The notes under the pieces: generated by a model
Database searches by the model: none
Told to the model about the DNA's origin: nothing
Seen by the model: only the letters and a program-made list of their open reading frames with translations
Translations under genes and position numbers: made by a program
Source: Massilia antarctica
GTDB lineage: Bacteria > Pseudomonadota > Gammaproteobacteria > Burkholderiales > Burkholderiaceae_D
DNA: 64,000 nt
Direction: 5' to 3'
Assembly: GCF_015689335.1 (NCBI RefSeq)
Contig: NZ_CP065053.1
Location: forward strand, 6,696,001-6,760,000
Shown: positions 10,101 through 18,890 of the stretch, piece after piece
Layout: each line of letters opens with the position of its first letter
How positions within the stretch are numbered: position 1 is the first letter of the stretch

Positions 10101-11638
10101 CCACCCTGCTGCCGATCGCCACCAACGCGGCGCGCTTCCGGCCCATGGCGGCCGCCGTCGAACACGCCAGCGACGTCACCTTCACCGGCAGCTATTGGGG
10201 CGCCGAGCGCGAAGCGATCGGCTTGCAAGACCTGGCGCGCGAGCCCTACCGCTTCGCCATCTACGGCCACGGCTGGCAAGAGCGGCCCGACTGGAAAGCC
10301 AACTGGCGCGGCGCCGTGCCCTACGCCGCCCTGCCGCAGATCTACAACTCGGCCAAGATCGTGCTCGACGATTCGCACCCGGTCACGCGCGACTGGAACT
10401 CGCTCAATTCGCGCGTGTTCGACGCCATCGCCAGCGGCAAGCTGGTGCTGACCAATTGCAGCGGCGGCGCGGCCGAACTGTTTCCGGACCTGCTGCCCAG
10501 TTTCGACACCGACCAGCAATTGCAAGCCTTGCTGCGCCACTTTCTGCGCCACGACGACGAGCGCGAAGCGCTGGCCGCCAGGCTGCACCGCGAAGTGCTC
10601 GACAAGCATACCTACGACCAGCGCGCCGCCACCTTCCGCCAGTGCCTGCGCGGCTTGCTCGACCAGTCGCTGCGCTTTGCCATCAAGATCGGGGTGCCGT
10701 CCATGAAGGAGCGCGAACAATGGGGCGACTACCATTTCGCGCTCGGCATCAAGCGCGCCCTGGAACGGCGCGGCCACGTGGCGCGCATCGATATCCTGCC
10801 CGACTGGTACGGCGGCCTGTGCGCGTCCGACGACGTGGTCATCGTGCTGCGCGGCCTGTCCCAGTACCAGCCGCAACCGACCACGATCAACCTGGCCTGG
10901 CTGATCAGCCATCCGGACGAGGTGACGGTGACCGAGCTGCAGCAGTATCACCACGTGTTCGTGGCTTCGGACAGCTTCGCGGCCTGGCTGGGCGAGCGCA
11001 TGGGCGACCAGGTCAGCCCGCTGCTGCAATGCACCGATCCGGCCCTGTTCTACCCGGAGCGCGATGCTGAACTGGAGGTGCCGGAAGTGATTTTCGTCGG
11101 CAATTCGCGCGGGCAGTTGCGTGAAGTGGTGCAGTACGCGCTGGCCGGCGGGGTCGACTTCAAGGTCTATGGCGGCCTGTGGGAAGGCATCCTGCCGCCG
11201 CACCAGGTGCCCCAGACCTATATCGCCAACGCGCGCCTGCGGCATTACTATTCGGGCGCCAGGGTGGTGCTCAACGACCATTGGAGCGACATGCGCAGCC
11301 AGGGCTTTTTGTCGAACCGCCTGTTCGATGCCGGCGCTTGCGGCGCCACCATCGTCACCGACGAGATGCAAGCGTGCCGCGCCCTGTTCGGCGATGCGCT
11401 ACATTACTACAGCACGCCGCAAAACCTGGCCGCCGAAGTGGCCAGGCTGCGCCGCGCCAGGACCGGGCCGGACCAGGCGGGCGAGCGCTTGCGCGAACTG
11501 ATCGTGAACCATCATACGTTCCAGCACCGGGTCGACGCCATTTTGCAAGTGCTCGCGCGCCTGTCGCCACAGATGGCGGCCGGCGCGCTGGCGGGCGCCG
11601 TCGCGGCGGTCCATCCATCCACCGGAGTCGAAGCATGA
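7160..11638 (+). CDS. giant multidomain glycosyltransferase: five beta modules, GT2, two CgeB-like domains
   Basis: A 1492-residue protein with Shine-Dalgarno AGGAGAG before ATG 7160. After an acidic Ala/Asp-rich leader, five modules of about 80-110 residues follow (about 41-130, 150-225, 233-325, 329-425, 440-540). Most carry a G-x-x-x-GW-x-x-D turn (GVSGWCLD, GILYGWID, GICGWALD, AIMGWAWD) and end in FxxxLPxxLxDGxxH-like strands. A GT2 domain starts near 583 (SIIVLNWNGATILRDYL, ANNDLVML). Two CgeB-like GT-B halves follow: near 1084 (SRVFDAIASGKLVLTN) and near 1386 (NRLFDAGACGATIVTDE). It could act as two or three transferases in a row. The beta modules may bind glycan. It ends in an ATGA overlap. 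Confidence 0.88.
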   Translation: MDLHNNAPAGHADAADDAADDAPDEARDETQDKAAERLIRGRIERIDASGVSGWCLDLNCPQEQLALEFRAGGKPVGFTTCGVWRDDLGAEGIDPGRVGFHWPLPRHLPQLALDTLEAWVFETPVRLERAAAHGAHLARAARQAGAIVIERVESCGIAGVLHGADPARAVTVELHADGVLAATHTASAPTHAFVLALPDALFDGQPHRLVVRAPELDAELALTPAQSVFQAYQGGSWHTRNGILYGWIDPQRLPGGAAELRVDDGARSLGKMPVDAAALVNGAFSFKFEMPFSVYDGAHHEIAINLQGTRYRLCAQGGALSLAWCNSVIGRVDLRDTNGICGWALDTADSGAVLTVGLYQGEQLLAQTTTQMARSDVNKLFKSEGRHGFELLFPAALYDRQARQITVRVNGMPLNLRLEHDVPLLLSEEQLALIAPADRYQGFVEQLTTGAIMGWAWDRKNPALPVHVAIHVDDELLDVVQANRFNARLRSDNRHGHHVFLVKFPTRLMNGSKRRIRAVIVEGNLEIKQNDDTLLFPLVDHGGRQIRPLPDGHYAHSVPPRLWQGGRARAPAVATESATPLISIIVLNWNGATILRDYLDSMLRIDWLHSYELLLVDHGSTDASLQVAAEYAARLPLRVLARGVNFSFSASNNYAAAQARGPYLVFANNDLVMLHDCLAPMRAHLDDERVGAVGLKLLEPLVNGADSWRFITHHQGVQFKTDQLPGKGGRYYAPMEVGEQAHADLAGCYDLPAATGALLMCRSEDFRAVGGFHEGYVYGMEDVDLCLALRLKLGKAILCDTAVVALHNRSATRDAKILAGSQQKVYSAKVHANNRRLYIERYGRDLTRTILRALVEGDSLWRPAPLRVTIAVTATDISTAAGDFFTALEFGEALQRLYGWEVMFVNNQIHQLPGTDVLVAMRHDYAIDKISEANPGLVTVAWVRNRVDQWLDSPQFQAYQLIFASSHKAIEHIKAATGIDATLLPIATNAARFRPMAAAVEHASDVTFTGSYWGAEREAIGLQDLAREPYRFAIYGHGWQERPDWKANWRGAVPYAALPQIYNSAKIVLDDSHPVTRDWNSLNSRVFDAIASGKLVLTNCSGGAAELFPDLLPSFDTDQQLQALLRHFLRHDDEREALAARLHREVLDKHTYDQRAATFRQCLRGLLDQSLRFAIKIGVPSMKEREQWGDYHFALGIKRALERRGHVARIDILPDWYGGLCASDDVVIVLRGLSQYQPQPTTINLAWLISHPDEVTVTELQQYHHVFVASDSFAAWLGERMGDQVSPLLQCTDPALFYPERDAELEVPEVIFVGNSRGQLREVVQYALAGGVDFKVYGGLWEGILPPHQVPQTYIANARLRHYYSGARVVLNDHWSDMRSQGFLSNRLFDAGACGATIVTDEMQACRALFGDALHYYSTPQNLAAEVARLRRARTGPDQAGERLRELIVNHHTFQHRVDAILQVLARLSPQMAAGALAGAVAAVHPSTGVEA

Positions 11639-13098
11639 GCGCAGTCCTTTCCCAGATCCCCCCACCGCAGTTGCGCTTCATGGGCGAGAGCGACGCCAGC
11701 TTCATGCCGGTGGCCGAGCAATTGAGCGCCACCGTGCTGGAACAGGTGGGCCGGCGCGATGTCGACCTGCTCGACATCGGCTGCGGCTACGGGCGCCTGG
11801 CCTACGGGCTGCGCCAGGCCGGCTTTGGCGGCAGCTACCGCGGCTTCGACATCCTGCGCGAGCATGTCGAGTGGCTCAAGGAACACTTCGCCGCGCCCGA
11901 CGATGGCGCGCGCTTCGGCTTCGACTTTATCAACGTCCACAATGCCCGCTACAATCCGGGCGGCCTGCCCCTGGCCGACGTCGCCCTGCCCTACGCCGAC
12001 AACAGCTTCGATTGCGTGACCGCGTTTTCCGTGTTCACCCACATGGAAGAAGATGACGTGCGCACCTACCTGCGCCGCATTCATCCGCTGGTGCGCGAGA
12101 ACGGCATCTGGATCGCCACCTTTTTCTCGCTGCCCGACGGTTTTTCGCTGGCCACGCAAAGCCCGCAGATGCGCTACCGTCTCACCGAGCAGGTATCCGA
12201 GCACGCCTTCATCCACAATCCGGCCGAACCGCTACACGTGATCGCCTACAAAGAAGCGTTCCTGCGCACCCTGTTCGCGCAGGAAGGCTGGGAGCTGGTG
12301 GCGCACAAGGGCGGCAGCTGGCTGGGCGACCCGGCCAAGGGCGAGTTCCAGGACCGCTTCGCGCTGCGCAAGCGCGCCGCGCCGGTGGCGCTGGCGACGC
12401 CCCAGCCGGAACCCACGGCGGCGCCGCCCAGCTGCAATATCTGCGGCAACCAGGCCTTCGTTCCCGGCCCGTCCGGGCGCCTGGCCAGCAGCGGCGCCGC
12501 CCCTTGCTGCGCGCGCTGCGGGGCGCTGGAACGGCATCGCGTGGTGCGCCAGATTTTCCTGGGCATGCCGATCGGCTATCTCGACTGGCGCCGCGGCCTG
12601 CAGTTCAGCCCCGACCCGGCCCAACATCCGGCCTGGTACCGCAGCTACGAAGTGTCGGTGTATGGCGGCTCCGGCAGCCTCGACATCCAGGCCATCGCGC
12701 GGCCCGACGACAGCTATGACTTCATCACGCTCAGTCATGTGCTCGAATGCATTCCGGACGACCTGGCCGCGTTCAACGAACTGCAGCGCGTGCTGGCGCC
12801 GCGCGGCCTGCTGCATATCGGCTTCGGCGGTGCCCAGGGACGCGCGCTGAGCGAGGACTTTGAGGCCGACATCGACCAGTACGGTAACCGGCACCGCTAC
12901 GGGCGCGATGTGTACCAGCGCTTCGGCTGCGCCGCCAAGGGCATGGGCATGCTGGCGGTGCAAGGGACCGATCCCGCCACCGGCGTGCACGACGTGGCCT
13001 GGCTGTTCGTCAACCACGCGCCCGACGTGGCCCTGTTGCGCGGCTTCCTGCTGGCCTGGGACCCGGAGCTGGTCATCCTGGAGCAGGCCCTGCCATGA
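11635..13098 (+). CDS. double methyltransferase with internal zinc ribbon
   Basis: 487 residues. Methyltransferase 1 (about 40-250) has the SAM motif LLDIGCGYGRLAYGLRQAG and FSVFTHMEEDDVRTYLRRI. A zinc ribbon follows at about 267-300 (CNICGNQAF then CARCGALERHR). A second methyltransferase-like region (about 300-487) carries LSHVLECIPDDLAAFNELQRVLAPRGLLHIGFGG but no canonical glycine-rich motif I, so it may not bind SAM well. The same ribbon plus methyltransferase-like module recurs in the genes at 13095 and 17196. Overlaps both neighbours by ATGA. Probable sugar methylation. Confidence 0.82.
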   Translation: MSAVLSQIPPPQLRFMGESDASFMPVAEQLSATVLEQVGRRDVDLLDIGCGYGRLAYGLRQAGFGGSYRGFDILREHVEWLKEHFAAPDDGARFGFDFINVHNARYNPGGLPLADVALPYADNSFDCVTAFSVFTHMEEDDVRTYLRRIHPLVRENGIWIATFFSLPDGFSLATQSPQMRYRLTEQVSEHAFIHNPAEPLHVIAYKEAFLRTLFAQEGWELVAHKGGSWLGDPAKGEFQDRFALRKRAAPVALATPQPEPTAAPPSCNICGNQAFVPGPSGRLASSGAAPCCARCGALERHRVVRQIFLGMPIGYLDWRRGLQFSPDPAQHPAWYRSYEVSVYGGSGSLDIQAIARPDDSYDFITLSHVLECIPDDLAAFNELQRVLAPRGLLHIGFGGAQGRALSEDFEADIDQYGNRHRYGRDVYQRFGCAAKGMGMLAVQGTDPATGVHDVAWLFVNHAPDVALLRGFLLAWDPELVILEQALP

Positions 13099-14477
13099 AC
13101 CGCGACGCCACGCCCGTGTGCCGCGAGCTCGGCGCGCAGTGCAATCTGTGCGGCGCCGCCATGCCCGACCCGGCCGACGCCGGCGCGGACCTGGCGCAGC
13201 CGGCCTGCCCCGCCTGCGCCAGCACCGCGCCCCAGCGCGTGATGCGGCGGGTGTTCCAGGCGCTGCCGGCCGGCTTGCTGGCGTGGCGCAGGCAGGCGCT
13301 GGAAACGGGCCGGCACGGGGTCGATCCAGCCTGGTTCGGCGCGCCGGCGGCGGACGACGCCATGGCCGACTTCATGGCCGTCGAGCTCGACGCGCAGGGC
13401 GAGGCCATCGCCCACGCGCTGGGGCGCCTGACGGCGCACGGCGTGCTGTATGTGAGCGGCGCCGCCCAGGGCGCCAGCGGCAGCGCCCAGGACTTGCTGG
13501 AATCGATGACGACCTTGCTGGCCACCCAGGGCTTGCCCTGCTCGGTGATCGCCATCGACGCCGCCGACCCCGGCGGCGGCGCGCGCCTGCCCGTCTGGCT
13601 GCTGCTGCGCGAGGCGGCGCAGGCCGAACGCTGGCACCATCACCTGGCGGCCTGGCCCGGGGCCGCGCCGATGGCGGCCGGGCCGGTGCCGGACCACTTC
13701 GCGCCGCTGCGGGAAGAACTCGCATACTGGCAGGCCACGCGCTCCGAATGTGCCTTCTGGTGGCGCGACGACGACCTGGTCGACGACAGCGCCGCGCTGC
13801 GCCGCCTGGCCGCGCTGTCGCAGCGCCACCAGGCGCCGGTGCTGATGGCGGTGATCCCGGCCCAGGCCGATGCCGCGCTGGCGCAGGTGACGGCCGATGC
13901 CATGCCGACCCTGGTCTATTGCCAGCACGGCTGGGACCATGTAAACCATGAAGCGCCCGGCCAGCCCAGCAGCGAATTCGGCCCCGGGCGCGATCCGCAA
14001 GCGGCCGAGGCCGACCTGATGCAGGGAGCGGAGCGCCTGCGCGCCCTGTTCGGCGAGCGCTTCCTGGCGGTCATGGTGCCACCCTGGAACATGCTGACGC
14101 CGGCGCTGGCGGCGCGCCTGCCGGCGCTCGGCCTGCATGGCTTGTCGCAGTATCTGTTCCAGCCGCGCGGCACTGCGGTCGACGGCCTGGTGCGGGTCGA
14201 CACCCATCTCGACATCGTCGACTGGAGCGCCGGCGCCGGCGTGCGCGACCCCGAGGCGCTGGTCGAGCGCCTGGTATCGATCCTGCAATTGCGCCGCGCC
14301 GGCCAGTTGGGCGAGCCGCTCGGCATCCTCACCCACCACCGCGTGATGGCCGAGGGCACCTGGCGTTTCCTGGAACAGTTGCTCGCGCTGACGGCTGAAT
14401 TTCCCTGCGTGCGCTGGCTGCATCCGCGCGCCGTGTTCGCCGCCGCAGCCAGCGAAGGAGCGCCATGCGCTGCCTGA
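13095..14477 (+). CDS. polysaccharide deacetylase-like protein with degenerate zinc-ribbon/methyltransferase N-terminus
   Basis: 460 residues. The N-terminus (16-45) is a zinc ribbon CNLCG...CPACAS, followed to about 190 by a much degraded methyltransferase fold lacking motif I. From about 220 it looks like a carbohydrate esterase 4 / polysaccharide deacetylase barrel: WWRDDDLVDD (metal Asp), QHGWDHVNHEA (His pair), MVPPWN, HLDIVDW and GILTHHRV. This set is close to wall-polysaccharide deacetylase-like proteins. It probably removes N- or O-acetyl groups from the glycan or its precursor. No signal peptide, so it would act in the cytoplasm, which is unusual for a deacetylase. Confidence 0.78.
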   Translation: MNRDATPVCRELGAQCNLCGAAMPDPADAGADLAQPACPACASTAPQRVMRRVFQALPAGLLAWRRQALETGRHGVDPAWFGAPAADDAMADFMAVELDAQGEAIAHALGRLTAHGVLYVSGAAQGASGSAQDLLESMTTLLATQGLPCSVIAIDAADPGGGARLPVWLLLREAAQAERWHHHLAAWPGAAPMAAGPVPDHFAPLREELAYWQATRSECAFWWRDDDLVDDSAALRRLAALSQRHQAPVLMAVIPAQADAALAQVTADAMPTLVYCQHGWDHVNHEAPGQPSSEFGPGRDPQAAEADLMQGAERLRALFGERFLAVMVPPWNMLTPALAARLPALGLHGLSQYLFQPRGTAVDGLVRVDTHLDIVDWSAGAGVRDPEALVERLVSILQLRRAGQLGEPLGILTHHRVMAEGTWRFLEQLLALTAEFPCVRWLHPRAVFAAAASEGAPCAA

Positions 14478-16498
14478 TCGTCGGCACGGCCAAGAGCGGG
14501 ACCACGGCACTGCTGTACACGGTGGCGCAAGCGATGGGCGGCCAGCCCGTGGTGCACATGGAAGACCGTATCAGTGCGCTGCAAGTGTTGCCCGAACACA
14601 CGGTCGTCAAGCTGCTCTTCGAGCACGAGAGCGGCCCCGCCATCAGCGCATTCGGCGCCGCTTTCGACAAGCGCATCCTGCTGGTGCGCGATCCGCGCGA
14701 TAACCTGATCAGCCGGCTGCTGTACATGGTCGCCAACAGCCCGGCCATGCTGGGCGACCAGCCCTGCCTGCGGGTGTTCTGCCAGCTCTTGCAGCGCAAG
14801 CAGCAGGCGCCGGCCTCGGTGTCGCTGCAGCAATTTCCCCCCATGGGCAAGCCCTCGGAATTCCTGGCCTCTTCCTGCGCCCAGATCCAGGCCCTGGCCG
14901 CGTTCGCCGCCAGCGCCGGCGCCGACTGGCATATCCTGCGCTACGAAGACCTGGTGGCTGGCCGCCTCGATGGTGTCGCGGCCTACCTGGGGCTGCCCGT
15001 GCAGGCCGGCGCCAGGGTCGACCCGCAATACCAGCGGGTGGCGCGCACCAAGGGCGCGGGCGACTGGCACCACTGGTTCAACGCCGCCGACGTGGCGCTG
15101 TTGCGCCCGCTCCTGGCGCCCATGATGGCCACCCTGGGCTACGCCGACGACTGGACGCTGGCCCCGCAGCCGCACATCACGCCCGAGCACAGCTGGATGT
15201 ACTTCGAGCGCCTGGTGCGCGAACGGCGCCAGCACTTCGGCCTGGCGCCGCTGGCGCTGCCGGGGCCCGACCAGCTCCAACCCGGCGCCGTGGTGCGCCT
15301 GTCCAAGGCCGACATCATCAACCGCCTGATACGCCAGTACGGCTTCAAGACCTTTCTGGAGTACAACAAATTCGACGGCGCCAGCTTTTACGGCGACATC
15401 GTGTGCGACAGCAAGGCCATCGCTTACCAGCCGGAAAACCTGCACTTCGACGCCATGCGCGCGCGCCACCTGCTGCGGGTCACGGCCGGGGCCGACCTGG
15501 GCCAGCTGCTGCCGCTGGCGGCGCTGCTGGAGCGCCATGCCGGCCAGCGCTTCGACATCATCTTCTTCGATCCGACCCACGAACGGCCCGAGGTCGACCT
15601 GAGCATGCGCGCGCTGTGCGCGCTGCTCACTCCCGGCGGCGTGCTGGTGGTGCACGACTGCAATCCGGAACGCGAAGAACTGACCGTGGTCAAGCGCCGC
15701 CACGGCGCCTGGGTCGGCGAAACCTACAAGGCCTTCGCCCTGCTGCGCCAGTACAACCGCGCCAGCACGGTCACCGTGTCCGAGGATTACGGCGTCGGCC
15801 TGGTCTGGAACAAGGACTTGGTGCTCGATTACCCGATCGAGGCCGATATCAGCTATGCCCAGTTCGCGGCCCGGCGCGAAGCCTACAATGGCTTGATCAG
15901 TTACCAGCAATTCCTGGAACGCAGCGAGCGCGGCGATCTGCTCACCCTGTTCGCCCAGCCGCCGGCCGCGGCGCCGTTGCGCTTCCAGCCCAGGCCGGCG
16001 CCACCGGCCAGCCTTGAATGCCAGTTATTCTGGCGCAGGCCGGGCGCCGATTTTTCGGAGGATGACGCGCTCACCCGGGCCCTGCCCGCCGATGGCAGCG
16101 TGCAGGCGCTGCACTTCACCTTGCCGCTAGGCGCGGCGCCCGTCGAGCGCCTGCGCTTTGACATGGCCGACGCCATCGTGGCGGTGCGCATCGAGGCCAT
16201 CGAGCTGCGCAATCCGGCCGATGCGCTGATGTGGACCTGGGATCCGGCCGCGCATGCGGGCCAGGACTGGCGCAATGTGCGCTTCCACGACACGGGTGCC
16301 GATGGCCTGTTCCAGCTCGCCACCAGCGCCGATCCGCAGTTTTATCCGGCCCTGCCGGCGACCATCCTGGGCCAGCTCGGGCCGGGCTGGCAAGTGCTGG
16401 TGGTGATGGCCGCCCAGCCGCCCCTGGTCAGTGCGCTGCTGGCGGCGCTGGCCGGCGCGCCGCCGCGCCAGCGCGATGCCAGGCAGGCCCGCGCATGA
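14465..16498 (+). CDS. sulfotransferase-methyltransferase fusion with C-terminal beta domain
   Basis: 677 residues, three parts. Residues 1-240: sulfotransferase, with 5'-phosphosulfate loop VGTAKSGTTALL and 3'-phosphate motif LLVRDPRDNLISRLL, as in PAPS-dependent enzymes. Residues about 280-480: class I methyltransferase of the Methyltransf_24 type (FDIIFFDPTHERPEVDL, LTPGGVLVVHDC). Residues about 515-650: a beta-sandwich-like domain (LFWRRPGADFSEDDA, LRFDMADAIVAVRIEAIEL) of the kind attached to O-antigen glycosyltransferases. The start overlaps the previous gene by 13 bases. It predicts a sulfated and methylated surface glycan. Confidence 0.85.
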   Translation: MRCLIVGTAKSGTTALLYTVAQAMGGQPVVHMEDRISALQVLPEHTVVKLLFEHESGPAISAFGAAFDKRILLVRDPRDNLISRLLYMVANSPAMLGDQPCLRVFCQLLQRKQQAPASVSLQQFPPMGKPSEFLASSCAQIQALAAFAASAGADWHILRYEDLVAGRLDGVAAYLGLPVQAGARVDPQYQRVARTKGAGDWHHWFNAADVALLRPLLAPMMATLGYADDWTLAPQPHITPEHSWMYFERLVRERRQHFGLAPLALPGPDQLQPGAVVRLSKADIINRLIRQYGFKTFLEYNKFDGASFYGDIVCDSKAIAYQPENLHFDAMRARHLLRVTAGADLGQLLPLAALLERHAGQRFDIIFFDPTHERPEVDLSMRALCALLTPGGVLVVHDCNPEREELTVVKRRHGAWVGETYKAFALLRQYNRASTVTVSEDYGVGLVWNKDLVLDYPIEADISYAQFAARREAYNGLISYQQFLERSERGDLLTLFAQPPAAAPLRFQPRPAPPASLECQLFWRRPGADFSEDDALTRALPADGSVQALHFTLPLGAAPVERLRFDMADAIVAVRIEAIELRNPADALMWTWDPAAHAGQDWRNVRFHDTGADGLFQLATSADPQFYPALPATILGQLGPGWQVLVVMAAQPPLVSALLAALAGAPPRQRDARQARA

Positions 16499-17199
16499 AA
16501 GCCATCCTCGTGATCGGCCACAGCCATATGAATGCCCTGCGCGCCGTGCCGCAAGCGCAGCAAGCCTGCGACTTCATGCCCTTCACCGAGGCCGGAGGCG
16601 CCTACCAGAGCCGCGATCCGGCCGAGTTCAAGGCCATGGCGGCGGGCCCGGCCGACACGCTTGTGTTCATGATGGGTGGCAAGACTCATATCACCCTGGG
16701 CATGCTCAATCCGCCCGAACCCTTCGATTTCTATCTTCCCGAACACACCGATCTGCCGATGAACCCGGCGGCGCGCCTGCTGCCGGTGGACCTGGTGCGC
16801 ATCCTCCTGACGCGCCACCTCAAGCAGGACCTCGCCTATCTGGGCCAGCTGAGCGCCGTGTTCAAGGGCCGCCGCCAGCTGCACATCGAGTCGCCGCCGC
16901 CGCTGCCAAGCGCGTATATCGAGCGCCATCCGTCCGGATTTGCCGAGCGGGTGCGCGAACGCGGCGTGGCCCCGGTCGCCTTTCGCCACAAGTTCTGGCT
17001 CCTGCATTCGGCCATCTTGCGCGACCATTGCGCCACACTGGGGATCACTTTCGTCGCGCGGCCGGCGGGCACCCAGGACGCCGATGGCTGCCTGGCCGCG
17101 CCTTACCAGCGCGAAGACCCCACCCATGCGAACCAGGCCTATGGCGCCCTGCTGCTCGATCAAATTCTCAGCCTGCGCCAAGGCGCGCCCGCCCCATGA
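16495..17199 (+). CDS. SGNH-hydrolase-like protein
   Basis: 234 residues. The start VIGHSHMNAL is a GxSH-type block I seen in SGNH/GDSL-like proteins of glycan clusters, where the usual GDS serine context is altered. Later blocks include FMMGGKTHITLGML and a C-terminal DPTHANQAYGALLLDQI (DxxH pair expected for the catalytic Asp and His). Members may act as acyl esterases or acyltransferases on polysaccharides. It overlaps both neighbours by ATGA, so it is produced with the GSCFA protein that follows. Family assignment is moderate, reaction unknown. Confidence 0.7.
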   Translation: MKAILVIGHSHMNALRAVPQAQQACDFMPFTEAGGAYQSRDPAEFKAMAAGPADTLVFMMGGKTHITLGMLNPPEPFDFYLPEHTDLPMNPAARLLPVDLVRILLTRHLKQDLAYLGQLSAVFKGRRQLHIESPPPLPSAYIERHPSGFAERVRERGVAPVAFRHKFWLLHSAILRDHCATLGITFVARPAGTQDADGCLAAPYQREDPTHANQAYGALLLDQILSLRQGAPAP

Positions 17200-18890
17200 A
17201 AAACACGCCCTACCAATCCCTGCCCGAGCACTGCTTCTGGCAACGCGCCGTGGCCGGCGTGGCGCGCGAGGAAGTCGATGCGCTGGTGACGGCGCCGTTC
17301 ATGATCGCGCCCGGCGAGCGCATCGTCACCGCGGGCAGCTGTTTCGCGCAACACATCGGACGCCACCTGCGCGCCGCCGGCCTGTCGGTCCTGCAAACCG
17401 AGCCGGCCCACGACTGGCTGCACGACAGCGAGGCGGCCAGCTATGGCTACGGCATCTACAGCGCGCGCTACGGCAATATCTACACCGCGCGCCAGTTGCT
17501 GCAACTATTCCAGCGCGCCCATGAACAGTTCCAGCCCGCCGAGCGGCTGTGGCAACAAGGCGCACGCTGCATCGATCCGTTCCGCCCGCGCATCCAGCCC
17601 GACGGCTTCGCCACGCGCGAAGAATTCGAGGCGGACCAGCGCCAGCATTTTAGCGCCGTGCGCCGCGCCTTCGCCCAACTGGACGTGCTCATTTTCACCC
17701 TCGGCCTGACCCAGGCATGGGAAGCGCTGGACGATGGCGCCGTGTTCCCGCTCTGCCCCGGCGTGGCGGGCGGCAGCTTCGATCCGCTGCGCCACCGGGC
17801 CCACAATTTCAGCGTGGCCGAGGTGACCGGCGACATGCTGGCCTTCATCGACCTGCTGCGCGCCGTCAATCCCGGCGCGCGCCTGATCCTGACGGTGTCG
17901 CCGGTGCCGCTGGCGGCCGGCGCCGCCGCGGACGAGCACGTGTTAACTGCCAACACCTGGTCGAAATCGGTCTTGCGGGTCGCGTGCGCCGACATCGTGG
18001 CCCGGCGCGAGCAGGTCGCCTACATGCCGTCCTACGAACTGATCACCGGGGCGCATGCGCGCGGCGCCTATTTCGCCGACGATCTGCGCAGCGTGACTGA
18101 AGCCGGCGTCGGCCATGTCATGCGGGTGTTTTTCCGCCATTTCATCGGCACCGCCGGCACCCCCGTGGCGGCGGTGCCGGCCGCAGCCGGCGACCTGGAA
18201 CAGATGGCGCAGCTGGTCGCGGTCAATTGCGACGAAGATGCGCTCAAGCTGCCCCCTGCGGCGCCCTTGCTCGCGCCGCTGTGCAATCTGTGCGGCGGCG
18301 CGGCGTTCGGGCCGGGGCCGGGCGGTCGTCTCGGCAAGGACCAGCTTGGCCCGCACTGCCTGGCCTGCGGTTCGCTGGAGCGGCAGCGGGTCGCCGCGCA
18401 GGCGCTGCTTGAACTGGGCCGCGAGCAGCTGGCCGGCCGCCGCGCCCTGCTGGTGGGGGCGGAACGGGGCGCCGATGCGCGCTGGTTCGGCCACTGCGAT
18501 GTGGCGCAGGCGAGCGCTCCCGGGGTGCTGCCGGCGGCCTTGGCCGACTATGCCGACGCCAGCTACGACCTGATCGTGCTGGTGCATGTGCTGGAATACC
18601 TCGACGACGACCGCGCCGGCTTCGACCAGCTGCGGCGCCTGCTCGCGCCCACCGGCCTGCTGCTGGTGTGCTTCGTCGATCCGCGCCTGCGCCCCTGGAC
18701 CAGCCTGCATGTGGGCGTGGCCGGCAGCGCGCGCCGCTGGTACGGGCGCGATCTGGCCCAGCATTTTCGCTGCATGCCGAAAAAACTCGAGGTGACCATG
18801 CACGAAATCGCCGATCCCGGCACCGGCGCGGTGCTGCCCGTGCACCAGTTTGCCGCCGCCACGTCCCCGAAAGCGCCACCGCCATGCTGA
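17196..18890 (+). CDS. GSCFA-domain protein fused to zinc-ribbon/methyltransferase-like module
   Basis: 564 residues. The N-terminal 330 residues form a GSCFA domain, named for the motif seen here as TAGSCFAQHIGRHL (about 45-58), with IFTLGLTQAWE and LTVSPVPL further on. GSCFA belongs to the SGNH-like esterase/acyltransferase superfamily. After a linker, residues about 363-395 form a zinc ribbon (CNLCGGAAF, CLACGSLERQR) and 395-545 a methyltransferase-like fold (LIVLVHVLEYLDDDRAGFDQL) without a clear motif I. This is the third use of that module in the island. The end overlaps the next gene by seven bases. Confidence 0.82.
   Translation: MKNTPYQSLPEHCFWQRAVAGVAREEVDALVTAPFMIAPGERIVTAGSCFAQHIGRHLRAAGLSVLQTEPAHDWLHDSEAASYGYGIYSARYGNIYTARQLLQLFQRAHEQFQPAERLWQQGARCIDPFRPRIQPDGFATREEFEADQRQHFSAVRRAFAQLDVLIFTLGLTQAWEALDDGAVFPLCPGVAGGSFDPLRHRAHNFSVAEVTGDMLAFIDLLRAVNPGARLILTVSPVPLAAGAAADEHVLTANTWSKSVLRVACADIVARREQVAYMPSYELITGAHARGAYFADDLRSVTEAGVGHVMRVFFRHFIGTAGTPVAAVPAAAGDLEQMAQLVAVNCDEDALKLPPAAPLLAPLCNLCGGAAFGPGPGGRLGKDQLGPHCLACGSLERQRVAAQALLELGREQLAGRRALLVGAERGADARWFGHCDVAQASAPGVLPAALADYADASYDLIVLVHVLEYLDDDRAGFDQLRRLLAPTGLLLVCFVDPRLRPWTSLHVGVAGSARRWYGRDLAQHFRCMPKKLEVTMHEIADPGTGAVLPVHQFAAATSPKAPPPC

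Noticed and set aside
8330..11371. 1013-codon open frame on the minus strand
   Set aside because: Antisense to the giant glycosyltransferase; Gly/Ala/Val/Gln/His-rich with no domain. A by-product of high GC, like those at 27576-30560, 30388-32778 and 55795-57891.
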